Assembly: GCA_002748265.1 (NCBI GenBank)
Contig: PDRY01000012.1
Location: 310,001 to 374,000, forward strand
DNA: 64,000 bases
Direction of reading: 5' to 3'
DNA from: Rhodobacterales bacterium
GTDB taxonomy: Bacteria; Pseudomonadota; Alphaproteobacteria; Rhodobacterales; Rhodobacteraceae
The notes below the pieces were generated by a model. The model was not told where the DNA came from, did not search any database, and saw only the letters and a program-made list of their open reading frames with translations. Below are positions 38,099 through 47,939 of this stretch, one piece after another. Both the position numbers and the translations under genes were made by a program. Position 1 is the stretch's first letter. Each line of letters opens with the position of its first letter.

Positions 38099-38805
38099 CC
38101 CGCTCTCCTTTGGGGACGCCCGTCAGGGGCGAAGTGGATGCCGCATTCCTCGCGGGCTTCGCCGCGCCACCGCCCGGCGCGGCTGTCTTCCCCGGCATTC
38201 ACCGGGCTGGTGCAGGGCGCGCAGCCGATGGACGGATAGCCACGCGCGACCAAAGGGTGACGCGGCAGGTCATGAGCCTCGAAGTAAGCCGCGACCTGTG
38301 CGGCGCTCCAGCTTGCCAGCGGGTTCACCTTCAGCCGCCCGGCCTCGAACTCAAAGGCGGGCAGCTCCGCGCGGTGGCGGGTCTGAAAGCGCTTGCGCCC
38401 GGTGATGACCGCATCGAAGCCGGTCAGCGCCGCTTCGAGCGGCGCGACCTTGCGCAGGGCGCAGCAGGCTTCGCTGTCGCGCAGGTGAAGTGTCCGGTCG
38501 GGATCGGTCGCTTCGTCCGGCGTAATCCGCCGCACATCGCTCAGGCCGAAACGTTCGGTCAGATCGGATTGGTAGGCCAGCGTCTCCGGGAACAGGAGCA
38601 GCGTGTCCAACATCAGGATCGGCACTGCCGGGTCGATACGGGACAGCATGTGAAGCAGCACCGCTGCCTCAGCTCCGAAGGAGGATACGAGCGCGACGCG
38701 GCCCTCGAAGCGGTCCAGGGCGAGCGCCAGAACCGATTCAGCCGGGGCAGCACCAAAGCGTGCACTCAGGCGGCGCGCGGTGACTTCGTCAGGCGGCTGC
38801 TGCAT
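38095..38805 (-). CDS. cysH: Assimilatory APS/PAPS reductase, iron-sulfur type
   Basis: 236 residues from ATG 38805, which has GGAG six bases upstream; ATG 38817 is the alternative. The PP-loop-like SSFGAEAAVLLHML (from 41) binds the sulfonucleotide. Cysteines C114-C115, C195 and C198 (EACCALRK; GCAPCTS) are the four ligands of the 4Fe-4S cluster found in APS-reducing CysH, and C221 in ECGIH is the catalytic Cys. It therefore probably reduces APS directly, with thioredoxin as donor. Overlaps the cysI end by 17 bases. Confidence 0.93.
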   Translation of the reverse strand: MQQPPDEVTARRLSARFGAAPAESVLALALDRFEGRVALVSSFGAEAAVLLHMLSRIDPAVPILMLDTLLLFPETLAYQSDLTERFGLSDVRRITPDEATDPDRTLHLRDSEACCALRKVAPLEAALTGFDAVITGRKRFQTRHRAELPAFEFEAGRLKVNPLASWSAAQVAAYFEAHDLPRHPLVARGYPSIGCAPCTSPVNAGEDSRAGRWRGEAREECGIHFAPDGRPQRRAG

Positions 38806-40441
38806 CACGATCTCCATAGAGCGCTTGCTTGAAGGGATCGATACCCACGCGGCGGAAGGCGTCAAGGAAAGTTTCCTGCGGGCCGTCGCGCAGCGCCAGG
38901 TAGGCTTCGATCACCCGCTCGACGGCTGGGACGATCTCGTCATGGGCGAAACCGGGGCCCGTCCGGGTGCCAAGCGCCGCCGCCTGGGTGCCATCGCCGC
39001 CCAGCGTGATCTGGTAGTTTTCCACCCCAGCCTTATCGAGCCCGAGGATCCCGATATGGCCCACATGGTGGTGCCCGCAGGCGTTGATGCAGCCGCTAAT
39101 CTTGATTTTGAGCGGTCCGATCTCGTGCTGTGCATCGAGATCGGCGAAGGCTTCCCCGATCTGCTGCGCAATCGGGATCGAGCGCGCGGTGGCGAGGGCG
39201 CAGTAGTCCATGCCGGGGCATGCGATAATGTCGGAAATCAGCCCGACATTTGCCGTGGCCAGCCCCGCTTCGCGCAGTTCCTGATAGACCTGCGGCAAAT
39301 CGTTGCGGTGCACATGGGGCAGGATCACATTCTGCTCATGGCTGATCCGCAGCTCATCATGGCTGAAGCGCTCCGCGAGGTCGGCAAGCACGCGCATCTG
39401 GTCCGAACTGGCGTCACCGGGCGTGGCGCCGATGGCTTTCATCGACACGGTGACGATGGCGTGATTGGCCTGCTTGTGGGGCGCTGTGTTGGTTTCCATA
39501 AAGGCGCGCAGGCCCGGGCCGGGCTCCGGCATGGTCACCGGACGCGGATCGAACGCGGGATCGAAAAAGCCCGCTTCGATCCGTTGAAGAATCGCAGGAT
39601 CAACATCGGGCAGCAGCCGCTTTTGCGTCTCGAATTGCTGTTCGATCTGCGCTTTGAGCGTCTCAAGACCGGTCTCGTGGACCAGGATCTTGATCCGTGC
39701 CTTGTATTTGTTGTCGCGGCGGCCCGACAGGTTGTAGGTCCGCAAGATCGCCTCAAGATAGGCGAGCAGGTCGCGCTTGGGCAGGAAGTCCCGCACGACC
39801 TTGCCAATCATCGGCGTGCGGCCCAGACCGCCGCCAATCACCACCTGATACCCGACGTCGCCGTCCTGGCGGACCAATCTCAGCCCGATATCGTGGAACC
39901 GGATCACCGCGCGGTCGTCTTCACTTGCGGTGACCGCGACCTTGAACTTGCGCGGAAGCCAGGCGAATTCCGGGTGATCGGTGGACCACTGACGGATCAG
40001 CTCAGCGGTGATGCGGGGGTCTTCGGGTTCATTGGGCGCGGCACCGGCAAAGTGATCGGCGGTCACGTTGCGAATGCAGTTGCCGCTGGTCTGCACGGCA
40101 TGCATCTGCACATCGGCCAGAGCGTCGAGGATGTCCGGGATGTCCCCCAGCTTCGGCCAGTTGAACTGGATGTTCTGGCGGGTCGTGAAATGGCCATAGC
40201 CCTTGTCCCAGCGATCCGCGATCATCGCCAGCTGCCGCATCTGGGCGCCGTTGAGCGTGCCATAAGGGATCGCCACCCGCAGCATGTAGGCATGAAGCTG
40301 AAGATACACGCCGTTCATCAGGCGCAGGGGCTTGAACTCCGCCTCGGTGAGCGATCCGTCGAGCCGCCGCGCGACCTGATCGCGGAACTCTGCCACGCGG
40401 GCGCGGACGAACGCTTGGTCGAATGCGCTGTAACTATACAT
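38789..40441 (-). CDS. cysI: Siroheme sulfite/nitrite reductase
   Basis: 550 residues from ATG 40441. Two ferredoxin-like half domains (GHFTTRQNIQFNW; ELRISHEQNVILPHV) flank the siroheme-4Fe-4S site with Cys408, Cys414, Cys451 and Cys455 (CPGMDYC and SGCINACGHHHVGHIG). It reduces sulfite to sulfide (six electrons). Position between cysG/DUF2849 and cysH argues for sulfite over nitrite. A longer open frame upstream overlaps DUF2849 and is rejected; even the chosen start overlaps it by eight bases. Confidence 0.93.
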   Translation of the reverse strand: MYSYSAFDQAFVRARVAEFRDQVARRLDGSLTEAEFKPLRLMNGVYLQLHAYMLRVAIPYGTLNGAQMRQLAMIADRWDKGYGHFTTRQNIQFNWPKLGDIPDILDALADVQMHAVQTSGNCIRNVTADHFAGAAPNEPEDPRITAELIRQWSTDHPEFAWLPRKFKVAVTASEDDRAVIRFHDIGLRLVRQDGDVGYQVVIGGGLGRTPMIGKVVRDFLPKRDLLAYLEAILRTYNLSGRRDNKYKARIKILVHETGLETLKAQIEQQFETQKRLLPDVDPAILQRIEAGFFDPAFDPRPVTMPEPGPGLRAFMETNTAPHKQANHAIVTVSMKAIGATPGDASSDQMRVLADLAERFSHDELRISHEQNVILPHVHRNDLPQVYQELREAGLATANVGLISDIIACPGMDYCALATARSIPIAQQIGEAFADLDAQHEIGPLKIKISGCINACGHHHVGHIGILGLDKAGVENYQITLGGDGTQAAALGTRTGPGFAHDEIVPAVERVIEAYLALRDGPQETFLDAFRRVGIDPFKQALYGDRDAAAA

Positions 40442-40733
40442 GGCCAGCCTGCTTTCCATGAGGGTAATTGGACGGACCGCGCGCGCGGAACGCTTCGCGG
40501 AAATGGGCGGGCGCGGGCACGCCGGAGGACAGATCGACATCGGCCAGAGTGACTTCGACCGTTTCGCCGGGATGGCGGGACGCCTCGGCCAACAGGGCAT
40601 CCGCGTCCTCAGGCGTGTGGGCAACCGCAGCTTCGGCCAGGTGCCGGGTCCAGCCGGGGCGGGTGAAGTAGATCACGTCACCTTCGATGAGGTGATTGGT
40701 CGTCGCAACCTTCGGGGCAAACGGGCGGACCAT
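40434..40733 (-). CDS. DUF2849 protein
   Basis: 99 residues, small and soluble. Contains the family pattern NHLIEGDVIYFTRPGWTRHLAEAAVAHT followed by a variable tail with VDLSSGVPAPAHFREAFRARGPSNY. DUF2849 occurs almost only between cysG and cysI in alphaproteobacteria; a role in sulfite reductase function is likely but unproven. Start overlaps the cysG stop by one base; stop overlaps cysI by eight. Confidence 0.92.
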   Translation of the reverse strand: MVRPFAPKVATTNHLIEGDVIYFTRPGWTRHLAEAAVAHTPEDADALLAEASRHPGETVEVTLADVDLSSGVPAPAHFREAFRARGPSNYPHGKQAGHV

Positions 40734-42103
40734 CAGAGCACCTCGCGCAGGTCGGCCGCCGCCTGACGCGGTGCCAGCCCCAGCATCAGGACGGCGGGGC
40801 CGTCGACCCCTCTGAGCTGTTCGGCCAGGGTCACCAGGGTCGCCGCAGCGATCCGCTGGTCGGGGCGCGAGGCATTCTCAACGATGCTGATCGGCGTGTC
40901 CGGGGCCGCCCCGTGCATCAGGAGCCGCCCGGACAGAAACCGCGCCGCCGCCTTGCCCATATAGATCGCCGCCACGGCGCCGGGCACCGCCAGAGCGCGC
41001 CAGTCCTGATCGGCGAAGCCGCGCGCGTCATGGCCCGTGATGATCCGAAGATCGCCGTTGCGGCCCCGCTGCGTCAGGCTGAGCTTCATCGTGGCCGCCG
41101 CGGCGGAGGCCGCCGTGATCCCGGGGGTGACGGCATAGGCGATCCCCGCCGCATCGAGCGCAGCGGTTTCCTCGTCCAGACGTCCGAACACACCGGGATC
41201 GCCGGATTTCAGCCGCACCACCTGCGCGGAGCCACCATGTTCGACCAGCAAGGCGTTAATGTCTTCCTGTTTCCACGACCGGCCAAACGGCACCTTGCCG
41301 ACCTCGATCATGGTCGCTTCCCTGCGGGCCAGCTCCAGCACCTCGGGCGAGACGAGCCGGTCATGGATCACCACATCGGCATCGTGCAGCAACCGCCGCG
41401 CGCGCAGGGTCAGAAGCTCGGGATCGCCCGGCCCGGCCCCGATGAAATCGACATGACCCTGACGCGGACCCTCTTGGCTCATCTCGTCCAGAAGGGCGTT
41501 GAGCACATGCTCCGCCGCCCATTCCCCTTCGGCCAAAGCCTTGGGTCCCTGATCGAAATAGTAGCGCGCCCAGAAATCGCGGCGCGCCCGACCAAATGGG
41601 AGACGCGTCACCATCGGGCGGAACGCCTGACCGATCCGCGCCAGAAGGCCCAAAGACGGCGGCAGCATCGCCTCCACATCAGCCTTAATGCGGCGGGCCA
41701 GCACAGGGGCTGCGCCTTCGGTGCCAATCGCCACCGTGACGGGGGCGCGATCCACAATGGCCGGGGTGATGAAATCGCTGTCATCGAGGTTGTCGACGAT
41801 CAGGCAGCGCACGCCCGCAGCGCGGGCAAGCGCGGCCGCCTTCTGATCCGCGTCGGGCTCATCGTTGGCCGCGTAGAGCAGCAGTGCCCCACCCAGATCG
41901 GAGGCCACCAGCTCCCGGTCGTGATACGAAAGCCGCCCCTCGCGCGCCCAGGTCACCACCTGCGGATCGGGGTCGGAGCCGAACACATCCACCTGCGCCT
42001 CGGTCTTGAGCAGAAGCCGCAGCTTGGCCACGGCGCAGTCCCCGGCGCCGGACACAACGATCCGTTTCCCTTGCGTGTCGAGATAGATCGGAAAATGGCG
42101 CAT
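40733..42103 (-). CDS. cysG: Siroheme synthase CysG
   Basis: 456 residues from ATG 42103, preceded by GGAGGAAAG; the 29-residue upstream extension would run through the promoter. The N-terminal precorrin-2 dehydrogenase/ferrochelatase has SGAGDCAVAKL and LLLYAANDEPDADQ. A linker precedes the C-terminal SAM-dependent uroporphyrinogen methyltransferase (VDFIGAGPGDPELLTLRARRLL; RLKSGDPGVFGR; TPGITAASAAAA). It makes the siroheme needed by the downstream CysI. First gene of the operon. Confidence 0.95.
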   Translation of the reverse strand: MRHFPIYLDTQGKRIVVSGAGDCAVAKLRLLLKTEAQVDVFGSDPDPQVVTWAREGRLSYHDRELVASDLGGALLLYAANDEPDADQKAAALARAAGVRCLIVDNLDDSDFITPAIVDRAPVTVAIGTEGAAPVLARRIKADVEAMLPPSLGLLARIGQAFRPMVTRLPFGRARRDFWARYYFDQGPKALAEGEWAAEHVLNALLDEMSQEGPRQGHVDFIGAGPGDPELLTLRARRLLHDADVVIHDRLVSPEVLELARREATMIEVGKVPFGRSWKQEDINALLVEHGGSAQVVRLKSGDPGVFGRLDEETAALDAAGIAYAVTPGITAASAAAATMKLSLTQRGRNGDLRIITGHDARGFADQDWRALAVPGAVAAIYMGKAAARFLSGRLLMHGAAPDTPISIVENASRPDQRIAAATLVTLAEQLRGVDGPAVLMLGLAPRQAAADLREVL

Positions 42104-42177
42104 CGGCTTTCCTCCGGGGTGCGTGGAACGTTTGAGCAGTGATTTGGCGATAAATGTGACCAACGTTCTGGAATTGA

Positions 42178-42200
42178 CAATCATTGCCACCGCATGATTG
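42178..42200 (-). promoter_or_regulatory. Inverted repeat in the cysG/Lrp divergent gap
   Basis: CAATCAT, nine bases, ATGATTG: perfect 7-bp arms, 75 bases before cysG and 50 bases before the Lrp-type gene. The symmetry and place suggest a dimer binding site for the adjacent Lrp/AsnC protein that could control both directions. Confidence 0.6.
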
Positions 42201-42250
42201 ACCAGTTTTCACTTATCACCCGAAAGACGGATCAACCTTCGGAAACGATC

Positions 42251-42721
42251 ATGACCGACCGAACACCCTCCCTTGACGATGACGACCGCAAGATCCTGCG
42301 CGAGGTCCAGAGCGACGGAACCCGCTCTTTGGAGCGAATCGCGGCGAAAGTCGGCCTGTCCAAGACGACCGTCTGGAACCGTCTGCAACGGCTCTTGCAG
42401 AGCGGGACGATCCTACGGCAGGCCGCGATCCTGGATGCCCGCAAGATCGGCCTGAAGGAGACGTTTTTCGTCTCTGTCCGCACCGCGCGGCACGACGCGG
42501 AATGGCTGGCCGAGTTCCGCGCGGTGATCGACGCCATGCCCGAGATCACGGAAGCGCACCGGCTGGCCGGAACGCTGGACTACCTGTTGAAAGTACAGGT
42601 GACTTCCACCGAAGCGTTCGACACGTTCTACAAGGATCTCGTCTCTCGGATTTCGATCTATGACGTGTCATCGAGCCTCTCGATGGAGGAGATGAAACGC
42701 TCGCTCGATCTGGTGGTTTAG
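42251..42721 (+). CDS. Lrp/AsnC-family transcriptional regulator
   Basis: 156 residues from ATG 42251 with GGAA seven bases upstream; an earlier ATG at 42194 would add 19 residues through the palindrome. The N-terminal winged HTH (LDDDDRKILREVQSDGTRSLERIAAKVGLSKTTVWNRL) is followed by an AsnC-type ligand domain (RLAGTLDYLLKVQV; FDTFYKDLV). Members of this type sit beside cys operons in Rhodobacterales and are probably the cysteine/sulfur regulator, but the ligand is unknown. The gene after it is convergent. Confidence 0.9.
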   Translation: MTDRTPSLDDDDRKILREVQSDGTRSLERIAAKVGLSKTTVWNRLQRLLQSGTILRQAAILDARKIGLKETFFVSVRTARHDAEWLAEFRAVIDAMPEITEAHRLAGTLDYLLKVQVTSTEAFDTFYKDLVSRISIYDVSSSLSMEEMKRSLDLVV

Positions 42722-42730
42722 GCGATCCGG

Positions 42731-43651
42731 TCAGCCCGCCAGTTGCCGCGCAACATCGGAGCACCATTGGTCGCTGACGTCCCAACTGGCGGCGCGCGCC
42801 GCGAGGACAAGCGCCCCCGGCAGGGGGGTAAAAGCGGGCTCTGCTGGCGGGCCGATCTGGCCCACGACGGCCTGAGCCACATGCGGATTGCCCAGGACCG
42901 ATCCGGCGCCGCTCCACGCAAACCGCAAGCCAAGCCCGGCGCGCAGGGCGGCGGCCTCTGCCATCTTGGCCAGCTCGCGCCCCGCCGAAGCCAACAGCGC
43001 CTGTGCCGCCGGATCGCCCGCTTCCGCCAGCTCCGCGACATGCCCGGTCAGGGCCGCGATCTCACGCCGGGGCTTGCCCGCACTCCACGCGTAGAGCGCC
43101 TGCGGATCGGCGGCGATGCCAAGCGCGCCGCACAGCGCCTGCGCAAAATCCTCCTCTTCCCAGCCGGTTACCCCTTCGAGCCCGTCAGAGGCCTGCCGCA
43201 AGGCGGCCCGTGCGATGGCGTATCCGCTGCCCTGATCCGAATAGAGCGGCCCCCAGCCCCCCGCGCGGGCCGCGCCGTGCGGGCCTTCCGCGATGGCGAC
43301 CGATCCGGTTCCGGCAACGATCAGAACACCGTGCCCGCCACCAAAGGCTGCGGCGCGGGCCAGATCGGCATCGCCCATCAGCGTCACCGGCGCGGCGATC
43401 ACCTCGCTCAGCAGAGCATGGGCCGCCGCCTTGGCAGAGGGGTCTTCGGCCACGCCCGCCATCCCGGCCACCAGATGCGCCGCGCCCGTCGCGGGTGCCA
43501 GAACATCCGTCAGCACGGATCGCCACTGCACGACATCGGTTGGCGAGCAGCCCGACCCTTCGGGGCAGCGCGTGACGCGCCCCGCACGGTCGGCCAAAGC
43601 CAACCGGGTCCGGCTGCCGCCGCCATCAAGGGCGGCGACGCACTCAGCCAA
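42731..43651 (-). CDS. BadF/BadG/BcrA/BcrD-type ATPase (N-acetylglucosamine kinase-like)
   Basis: 306 residues of the ASKHA fold: phosphate-1 loop [13 protein letters not shown] (9-16), connect motifs [15 protein letters not shown] and [18 protein letters not shown], and the C-terminal [11 protein letters not shown]. Members phosphorylate amino sugars (GlcNAc kinase) or belong to unknown classes. It overlaps the end of the upstream aminotransferase gene by eight bases, so they form an operon. The substrate is not determined. Confidence 0.8.
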   Translation of the reverse strand: MAECVAALDGGGSRTRLALADRAGRVTRCPEGSGCSPTDVVQWRSVLTDVLAPATGAAHLVAGMAGVAEDPSAKAAAHALLSEVIAAPVTLMGDADLARAAAFGGGHGVLIVAGTGSVAIAEGPHGAARAGGWGPLYSDQGSGYAIARAALRQASDGLEGVTGWEEEDFAQALCGALGIAADPQALYAWSAGKPRREIAALTGHVAELAEAGDPAAQALLASAGRELAKMAEAAALRAGLGLRFAWSGAGSVLGNPHVAQAVVGQIGPPAEPAFTPLPGALVLAARAASWDVSDQWCSDVARQLAG

Positions 43652-45017
43652 GGATCTTCCGCACGCTGTCCACGGTCGCGCCGACGATGCGGTCGGCCTC
43701 TTCGCGGGTCAGGCAGAAGGGCGGCGAAAAGCCAAGGATGTCGCCTTCGGGCATCGCGCGGGCGATGATATTGTGCCCGGAGAGCATTTCGGCCGAGACC
43801 TGCGCAATGGTCTTCTTCGCCGGATCGAAAGCGGCCCGGTCGTCCTTGTCTTCCACGATCTCGACGGCGCAGAGCATCCCCGTCCCGCGCACCTCGCCCA
43901 CATGGGGATGATCGGCGAGCGCCTCTTTCATCGTGGCGTTCAGGTATTCCCCGACCTCGCCCGCATTGTGAACAAGGTTCAGATCGTCCAGCAGAGTGAG
44001 GTTGGCCACCGCCGCCGCTGCACCGATGGGATGGGCGGAATAGGTCCAGCCGTGGCCAATGGGGCCGTTGCGGTCGGCCCCTTCCGCGAACACCTTGAAC
44101 AGCTTGTCGCTGATGATGGAGCCCGACAGCGGCGCATAGGCCGAGGTCACGCCCTTGGCGATGGTGATGATGTCGGGCTCGATCCCGTAATGGGTCGATC
44201 CGAACATGGTGCCAAGCCGGCCAAATCCGGTGACGACCTCATCCGCGATCAGCAGGATGTCGTGCTTTTTCAGCACCGCCTGCACCTTGTCCCAATAGCC
44301 CGGCGGCGGCGGCACGATGCCGCCGGTGCCCAGATGCGGCTCCCCGATGAACGCGGCGATGGTGTCGGCGCCCTCGCGCGCGATCATGGCCTCCAGCTCT
44401 GCGACGCAGTGGTCGGTGAACTGTTCCGGCGTCATGTCCGCGTCCTTGCGGCGGTAGTAATAGGGCGCTTCGGTGTGGAGCACCTCCACCAGAGGCAAGC
44501 CGAAATGGCGGTGGAACGTGTGCAGCCCGGTGAGCGATCCGGTCAGAAGCCCCGAGCCATGATAGCCCCGCCACCGCGAGATGATCTTGCGCTTTTCGGG
44601 ACGGTTCTGGAGCGCCCAGTAGTGCCAGACCAGCTTCACGTTGGTCTCGTTCGCGTCGGATCCGCCGAGGCCGAAGAACACCTTGGACATGTGATCCGGT
44701 GCTCGGTCCAGGATCATCTTGGCGGCGGTGACGCTCGCCTCCGTGCCGTGGCCCATATAGGCATGATAATAGGCAAGCTCCTTCGCCTGGGCGGCGATGG
44801 CGTCCGCGATCTCCTGGCGGCCATAGCCGACATTGACGCAGTAAAGCCCGGCAAAGGCGTCCAGCAGATCGCGCCCGTCGCGGTCGGTGATGGTGCAGCC
44901 GGAGGCGGTTGAGATGATACGCGTCTCTGTCTCCCCGCGCTCATGGGCGCCAAGCGCCGTCGAGGGGTGAAAGAAGTTCTCCCGGTCCCATTGGGCGAGC
45001 TGGTCGTTGGTGCGCAT
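43644..45017 (-). CDS. Class III aminotransferase (omega-transaminase family)
   Basis: 457 residues. PLP enzyme with the class III signature [34 protein letters not shown], where the Lys binds the cofactor. N-terminal features [18 protein letters not shown] and [17 protein letters not shown] fit the taurine/beta-alanine/putrescine:pyruvate transaminases. The substrate is most likely an omega-amino acid or polyamine; exact identity is uncertain. The first of two genes, with the BadF kinase downstream. Confidence 0.9.
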   Translation of the reverse strand: MRTNDQLAQWDRENFFHPSTALGAHERGETETRIISTASGCTITDRDGRDLLDAFAGLYCVNVGYGRQEIADAIAAQAKELAYYHAYMGHGTEASVTAAKMILDRAPDHMSKVFFGLGGSDANETNVKLVWHYWALQNRPEKRKIISRWRGYHGSGLLTGSLTGLHTFHRHFGLPLVEVLHTEAPYYYRRKDADMTPEQFTDHCVAELEAMIAREGADTIAAFIGEPHLGTGGIVPPPPGYWDKVQAVLKKHDILLIADEVVTGFGRLGTMFGSTHYGIEPDIITIAKGVTSAYAPLSGSIISDKLFKVFAEGADRNGPIGHGWTYSAHPIGAAAAVANLTLLDDLNLVHNAGEVGEYLNATMKEALADHPHVGEVRGTGMLCAVEIVEDKDDRAAFDPAKKTIAQVSAEMLSGHNIIARAMPEGDILGFSPPFCLTREEADRIVGATVDSVRKILG

Positions 45018-45073
45018 CTATGCCTCCCTCATGCGATATGCGGCGAGCCTAGGGGAGAATATGCAAGCGTGGA

Positions 45074-45089
45074 AGGGGGCTCTGCCCCT
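45074..45089 (+). repeat. GGGGGCTCTGCCCC hairpin element, second copy
   Basis: AGGGGGC, TCT, GCCCCT: core of the element also seen at 20276, here between the divergent aminotransferase and argE starts. The following CGATATTTGG echoes the ATTTT tail of the first copy. The stem could act as a terminator or regulatory hairpin. Confidence 0.5.
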
Positions 45090-45148
45090 GCGATATTTGG
45101 GCTACCAGGGCACGCAAGGCTTGCGCGGGCGGCCATACCGCAGACAGG

Positions 45149-46303
45149 ATGGCGGCCATGCTGGAGCGCGCGATTGAACATCTGGAAGTGCTGGTCGGGT
45201 TCGACTCCGTTTCGGAGCACCCCAACGGGCCCATTGCGGACCATCTGGCCGGGGTGCTTGAGGGGCTGGGCGCGCAGGTCGAACGGCAGGTCAACGGCGA
45301 GAAGGTCAACCTTTGGGCGCGGTTGGGGCCCGACGGTCCGGGCGGCGTGATCCTGTCGGCGCATATGGATGTCGTGCCCGTGGCGGGGCAGGACTGGACG
45401 CACCCGCCCTTTGCGCTCACGCGCGATCGCGGGCGGCTCTATGGGCGGGGCAGCTGCGACATGAAGGGGTTCATCGCCTGCGTGCTGGCAGTTCTGGAGA
45501 CCGCACCACCGCAGGTTCCGATCTATGTCGCGCTGACCCATGACGAAGAGGTAGGCTGCCTGGGCGCGCAGCATCTGGTGGAGTGGCTCAAGGCCCGCGA
45601 TGCGCATCCTGCCTTGTGCCTTGTGGGTGAGCCCACCGAGATGCGGGTGATCGACGCGCATAAGGGCTGCAACGAATACACCACGCGATTCACGGGCCGC
45701 GCCGGGCACGGTTCCGACCCGGATGCGGGCGTGAACGCCGCCCAGTATGCGGCGCGGTTCGCGCTCGGGCTTGAGCAGATCGCAGCCGCGTTGCCGGTGC
45801 CCGAGGACAGCCCCTTCACCCCGCCGCACACCACGCTCAACATCGGCGCGATCCGAGGCGGCAGCGCCCACAACGTGATCCCGGAGACGGCTGAGATTGC
45901 GTGGGAGTTTCGCGAAGTGCGCGCCGATCATGCCGCGCAGGTCCGCCAAAAGGCCGAGAGCCTGCGCACAAAGCTGGAGGCCGAGATGCAGGCGCGCGAC
46001 CCAGCCTGTTCGATCCGCACCGACACCATCGGCGAAGTGGTCGGCCTGGCGCCACAGGAGCCGCACCCGATGCGCGATCTGATGCTGTCCCTGACCGGCG
46101 AAAACCGCGCCATGAGCGTGGCTTTCGGGACCGAAGCGGGACTGTTCCAATCGCTCGGCGCGGCGACGGTTGTGTGCGGCCCGGGCTCCATCGCGCAGGC
46201 CCACAAGGCGGATGAGTTCATCGAGGAAAGCCAGATGGCCGCCTGCTGCGCGCTGCTGGTTCGACTGCTGCGCCGCCTTGCCTCGGACCGGGGGCTTGTG
46301 TAA
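45149..46303 (+). CDS. argE: Acetylornithine deacetylase
   Basis: 384 residues of the M20 metallopeptidase fold. ArgE hydrolyses N-acetylornithine to ornithine in arginine synthesis. Zn-binding signature segments: VILSAHMDVVPVAGQDW, RLYGRGSCDMKGFIA, LTHDEEVGCLGA and CLVGEPTEMRVI; the dimerisation domain has CNEYTTRFTGRAGHGSDP. An ATG three codons later is also possible. The family can also act on N-acyl amino acids, so ArgE is the best but not the only option. Followed by a weak terminator. Confidence 0.85.
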   Translation: MAAMLERAIEHLEVLVGFDSVSEHPNGPIADHLAGVLEGLGAQVERQVNGEKVNLWARLGPDGPGGVILSAHMDVVPVAGQDWTHPPFALTRDRGRLYGRGSCDMKGFIACVLAVLETAPPQVPIYVALTHDEEVGCLGAQHLVEWLKARDAHPALCLVGEPTEMRVIDAHKGCNEYTTRFTGRAGHGSDPDAGVNAAQYAARFALGLEQIAAALPVPEDSPFTPPHTTLNIGAIRGGSAHNVIPETAEIAWEFREVRADHAAQVRQKAESLRTKLEAEMQARDPACSIRTDTIGEVVGLAPQEPHPMRDLMLSLTGENRAMSVAFGTEAGLFQSLGAATVVCGPGSIAQAHKADEFIEESQMAACCALLVRLLRRLASDRGLV

Positions 46304-46346
46304 CGCAAGGACCGATGGCCCGGATTACCAACATAAGCGACCACGC

Positions 46347-46367
46347 CCGCCTCCCATGGCGGTTTTT
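46347..46367 (+). terminator. Possible terminator after argE
   Basis: CCGCC, six-base loop, GGCGG, then TTTTT. The stem is short (5 bp) but the T tract is clear; leuC starts about 80 bases later. Confidence 0.5.
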
Positions 46368-46446
46368 CGGCGCGGCGCGTTCGGTCCGGGCACGGCAGGG
46401 GTAAGCCCTTCACCCCCCTTCCCTTCTGTCCAGCCCGGAGATTCCG

Positions 46447-47847
46447 ATGACCGCCAAGACACTCTATGACAAGATTTGGGACGCCCACCTTGTCGATGAA
46501 GCCGAAGATGGCACCTGCCTGCTCTATATCGACCGCCACCTCGTCCACGAAGTGACCAGCCCCCAGGCCTTTGAGGGCCTGCGCATGACGGGCCGCACCG
46601 TCCGCGCGCCCGACAAGACGATCGCCGTCCCGGACCACAACGTCCCCACCACGGAAGACCGCGAAAACGGGATCGAGAACGAAGAAAGCCGCATTCAGGT
46701 GGAGGCTCTCGACAAGAACGCGCGTGAATTCGGGGTGCATTACTACCCGGTCGATGACATCCGCCAGGGCATCGTGCACATCGTCGGACCGGAACAGGGC
46801 TGGACCCTGCCCGGCATGACTGTCGTGTGCGGCGACAGCCACACCGCGACTCACGGCGCCTTTGGGGCTCTGGCCCACGGGATCGGCACGTCAGAGGTGG
46901 AGCATGTGCTGGCTACCCAGACCCTGATCCAGAAGAAATCCAAGAACATGAAGGTCGAGATCACCGGCCAGCTTCAGCCGGGCGTGACCGCCAAGGACAT
47001 CACGCTGGCCGTGATCGGCGCTACCGGCACGGCGGGCGGCACCGGCTACGTGATCGAATATTGCGGCGAAGCGATCGAATCCCTGTCGATGGAAGGCCGC
47101 ATGACCGTGTGCAACATGGCCATCGAAGGCGGAGCCCGCGCGGGCCTGATCGCCCCCGACGAGAAGACTTTCGAATATGTCAAAGGCCGCCCCCACGCCC
47201 CTAAGGGCGCACAGTGGGAAGCCGCGTTGAACTGGTGGAAGACGCTCAAGACCGACGAAGGCGCCCATTGGGACAAGGTCATCACGCTCAAGGGCGAAGA
47301 GATCGCGCCGGTCGTCACCTGGGGAACCTCGCCCGAGGACGTGCTGCCGATCACCGCGACCGTGCCCAACCCCGAGGATTTCACCGGCGGCAAGGTCGAC
47401 GCGGCGCGCCGTGCCATCGACTACATGGGACTGGAAGCGGGTCAGAAGCTGACCGATATCGAGATCGACACCGTGTTCATCGGCTCCTGCACCAATGGCC
47501 GGATCGAAGACCTCCGCGCCGCCGCTGCCATTCTGAAAGGCCGCAAGATCAAGGACGGCATCCGCGCCATGGTGGTGCCGGGCTCCGGGCTGGTGCGGGC
47601 GCAGGCCGAAGAGGAAGGCCTGGCCGACATCTTCAAAGAGGCCGGGTTCGAATGGCGGATGGCGGGGTGCTCCATGTGCCTGGCGATGAACCCCGACCAG
47701 CTCGCCCCGGAAGAGCGCTGCGCATCGACCTCCAACCGGAACTTCGAAGGGCGCCAGGGCTATAAGGGCCGCACGCACCTGCTGTCCCCGGCCATGGCGG
47801 CGGCAGCGGCGGTGACGGGTCGCCTCACCGACGTGCGCGATCTATAA
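46447..47847 (+). CDS. leuC: 3-Isopropylmalate dehydratase large subunit
   Basis: 466 residues of the aconitase superfamily. With LeuD it isomerises 2- to 3-isopropylmalate. The [4Fe-4S] ligands lie in [15 protein letters not shown] and [13 protein letters not shown]; other motifs are [32 protein letters not shown] and [13 protein letters not shown]-like ([29 protein letters not shown]). The start matches the family N-terminus [14 protein letters not shown]. Its partner leuD lies 1.8 kb downstream behind a terminator and three antiparallel genes, which is a split leuCD arrangement. Confidence 0.97.
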   Translation: MTAKTLYDKIWDAHLVDEAEDGTCLLYIDRHLVHEVTSPQAFEGLRMTGRTVRAPDKTIAVPDHNVPTTEDRENGIENEESRIQVEALDKNAREFGVHYYPVDDIRQGIVHIVGPEQGWTLPGMTVVCGDSHTATHGAFGALAHGIGTSEVEHVLATQTLIQKKSKNMKVEITGQLQPGVTAKDITLAVIGATGTAGGTGYVIEYCGEAIESLSMEGRMTVCNMAIEGGARAGLIAPDEKTFEYVKGRPHAPKGAQWEAALNWWKTLKTDEGAHWDKVITLKGEEIAPVVTWGTSPEDVLPITATVPNPEDFTGGKVDAARRAIDYMGLEAGQKLTDIEIDTVFIGSCTNGRIEDLRAAAAILKGRKIKDGIRAMVVPGSGLVRAQAEEEGLADIFKEAGFEWRMAGCSMCLAMNPDQLAPEERCASTSNRNFEGRQGYKGRTHLLSPAMAAAAAVTGRLTDVRDL

Positions 47848-47876
47848 GCGCCCAGGCTTAGGTCCAATCTACGAAA

Positions 47877-47908
47877 AGACGGGGGCGGGTGACGCCCCCG
47901 TCTTCGTT
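47877..47908 (+). terminator. Rho-independent terminator after leuC
   Basis: GACGGGGGCG, five-base loop, CGCCCCCGTC, then TTCGTTCT: a perfect 10-bp stem with AAAA on the left side, so it can work in both directions for leuC and the convergent small gene. Confidence 0.85.
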
Positions 47909-47939
47909 CTCAGACCCGCATGACGCGGACCGGGACGCT

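Noticed and set aside
42104-42193. Longer N-termini of CysG and the Lrp-type regulator in the divergent gap
   Set aside because: Both extended starts lack ribosome binding sites, while ATG 42103 (GGAGGAAAG) and ATG 42251 (GGAA) have them, and the shared gap is needed for the promoters and the inverted repeat.
46304-46446. Leucine attenuator or riboswitch before leuC
   Set aside because: No leader peptide with Leu codon run and no T-box-like or riboswitch core; only a short hairpin with a T run after argE is visible.
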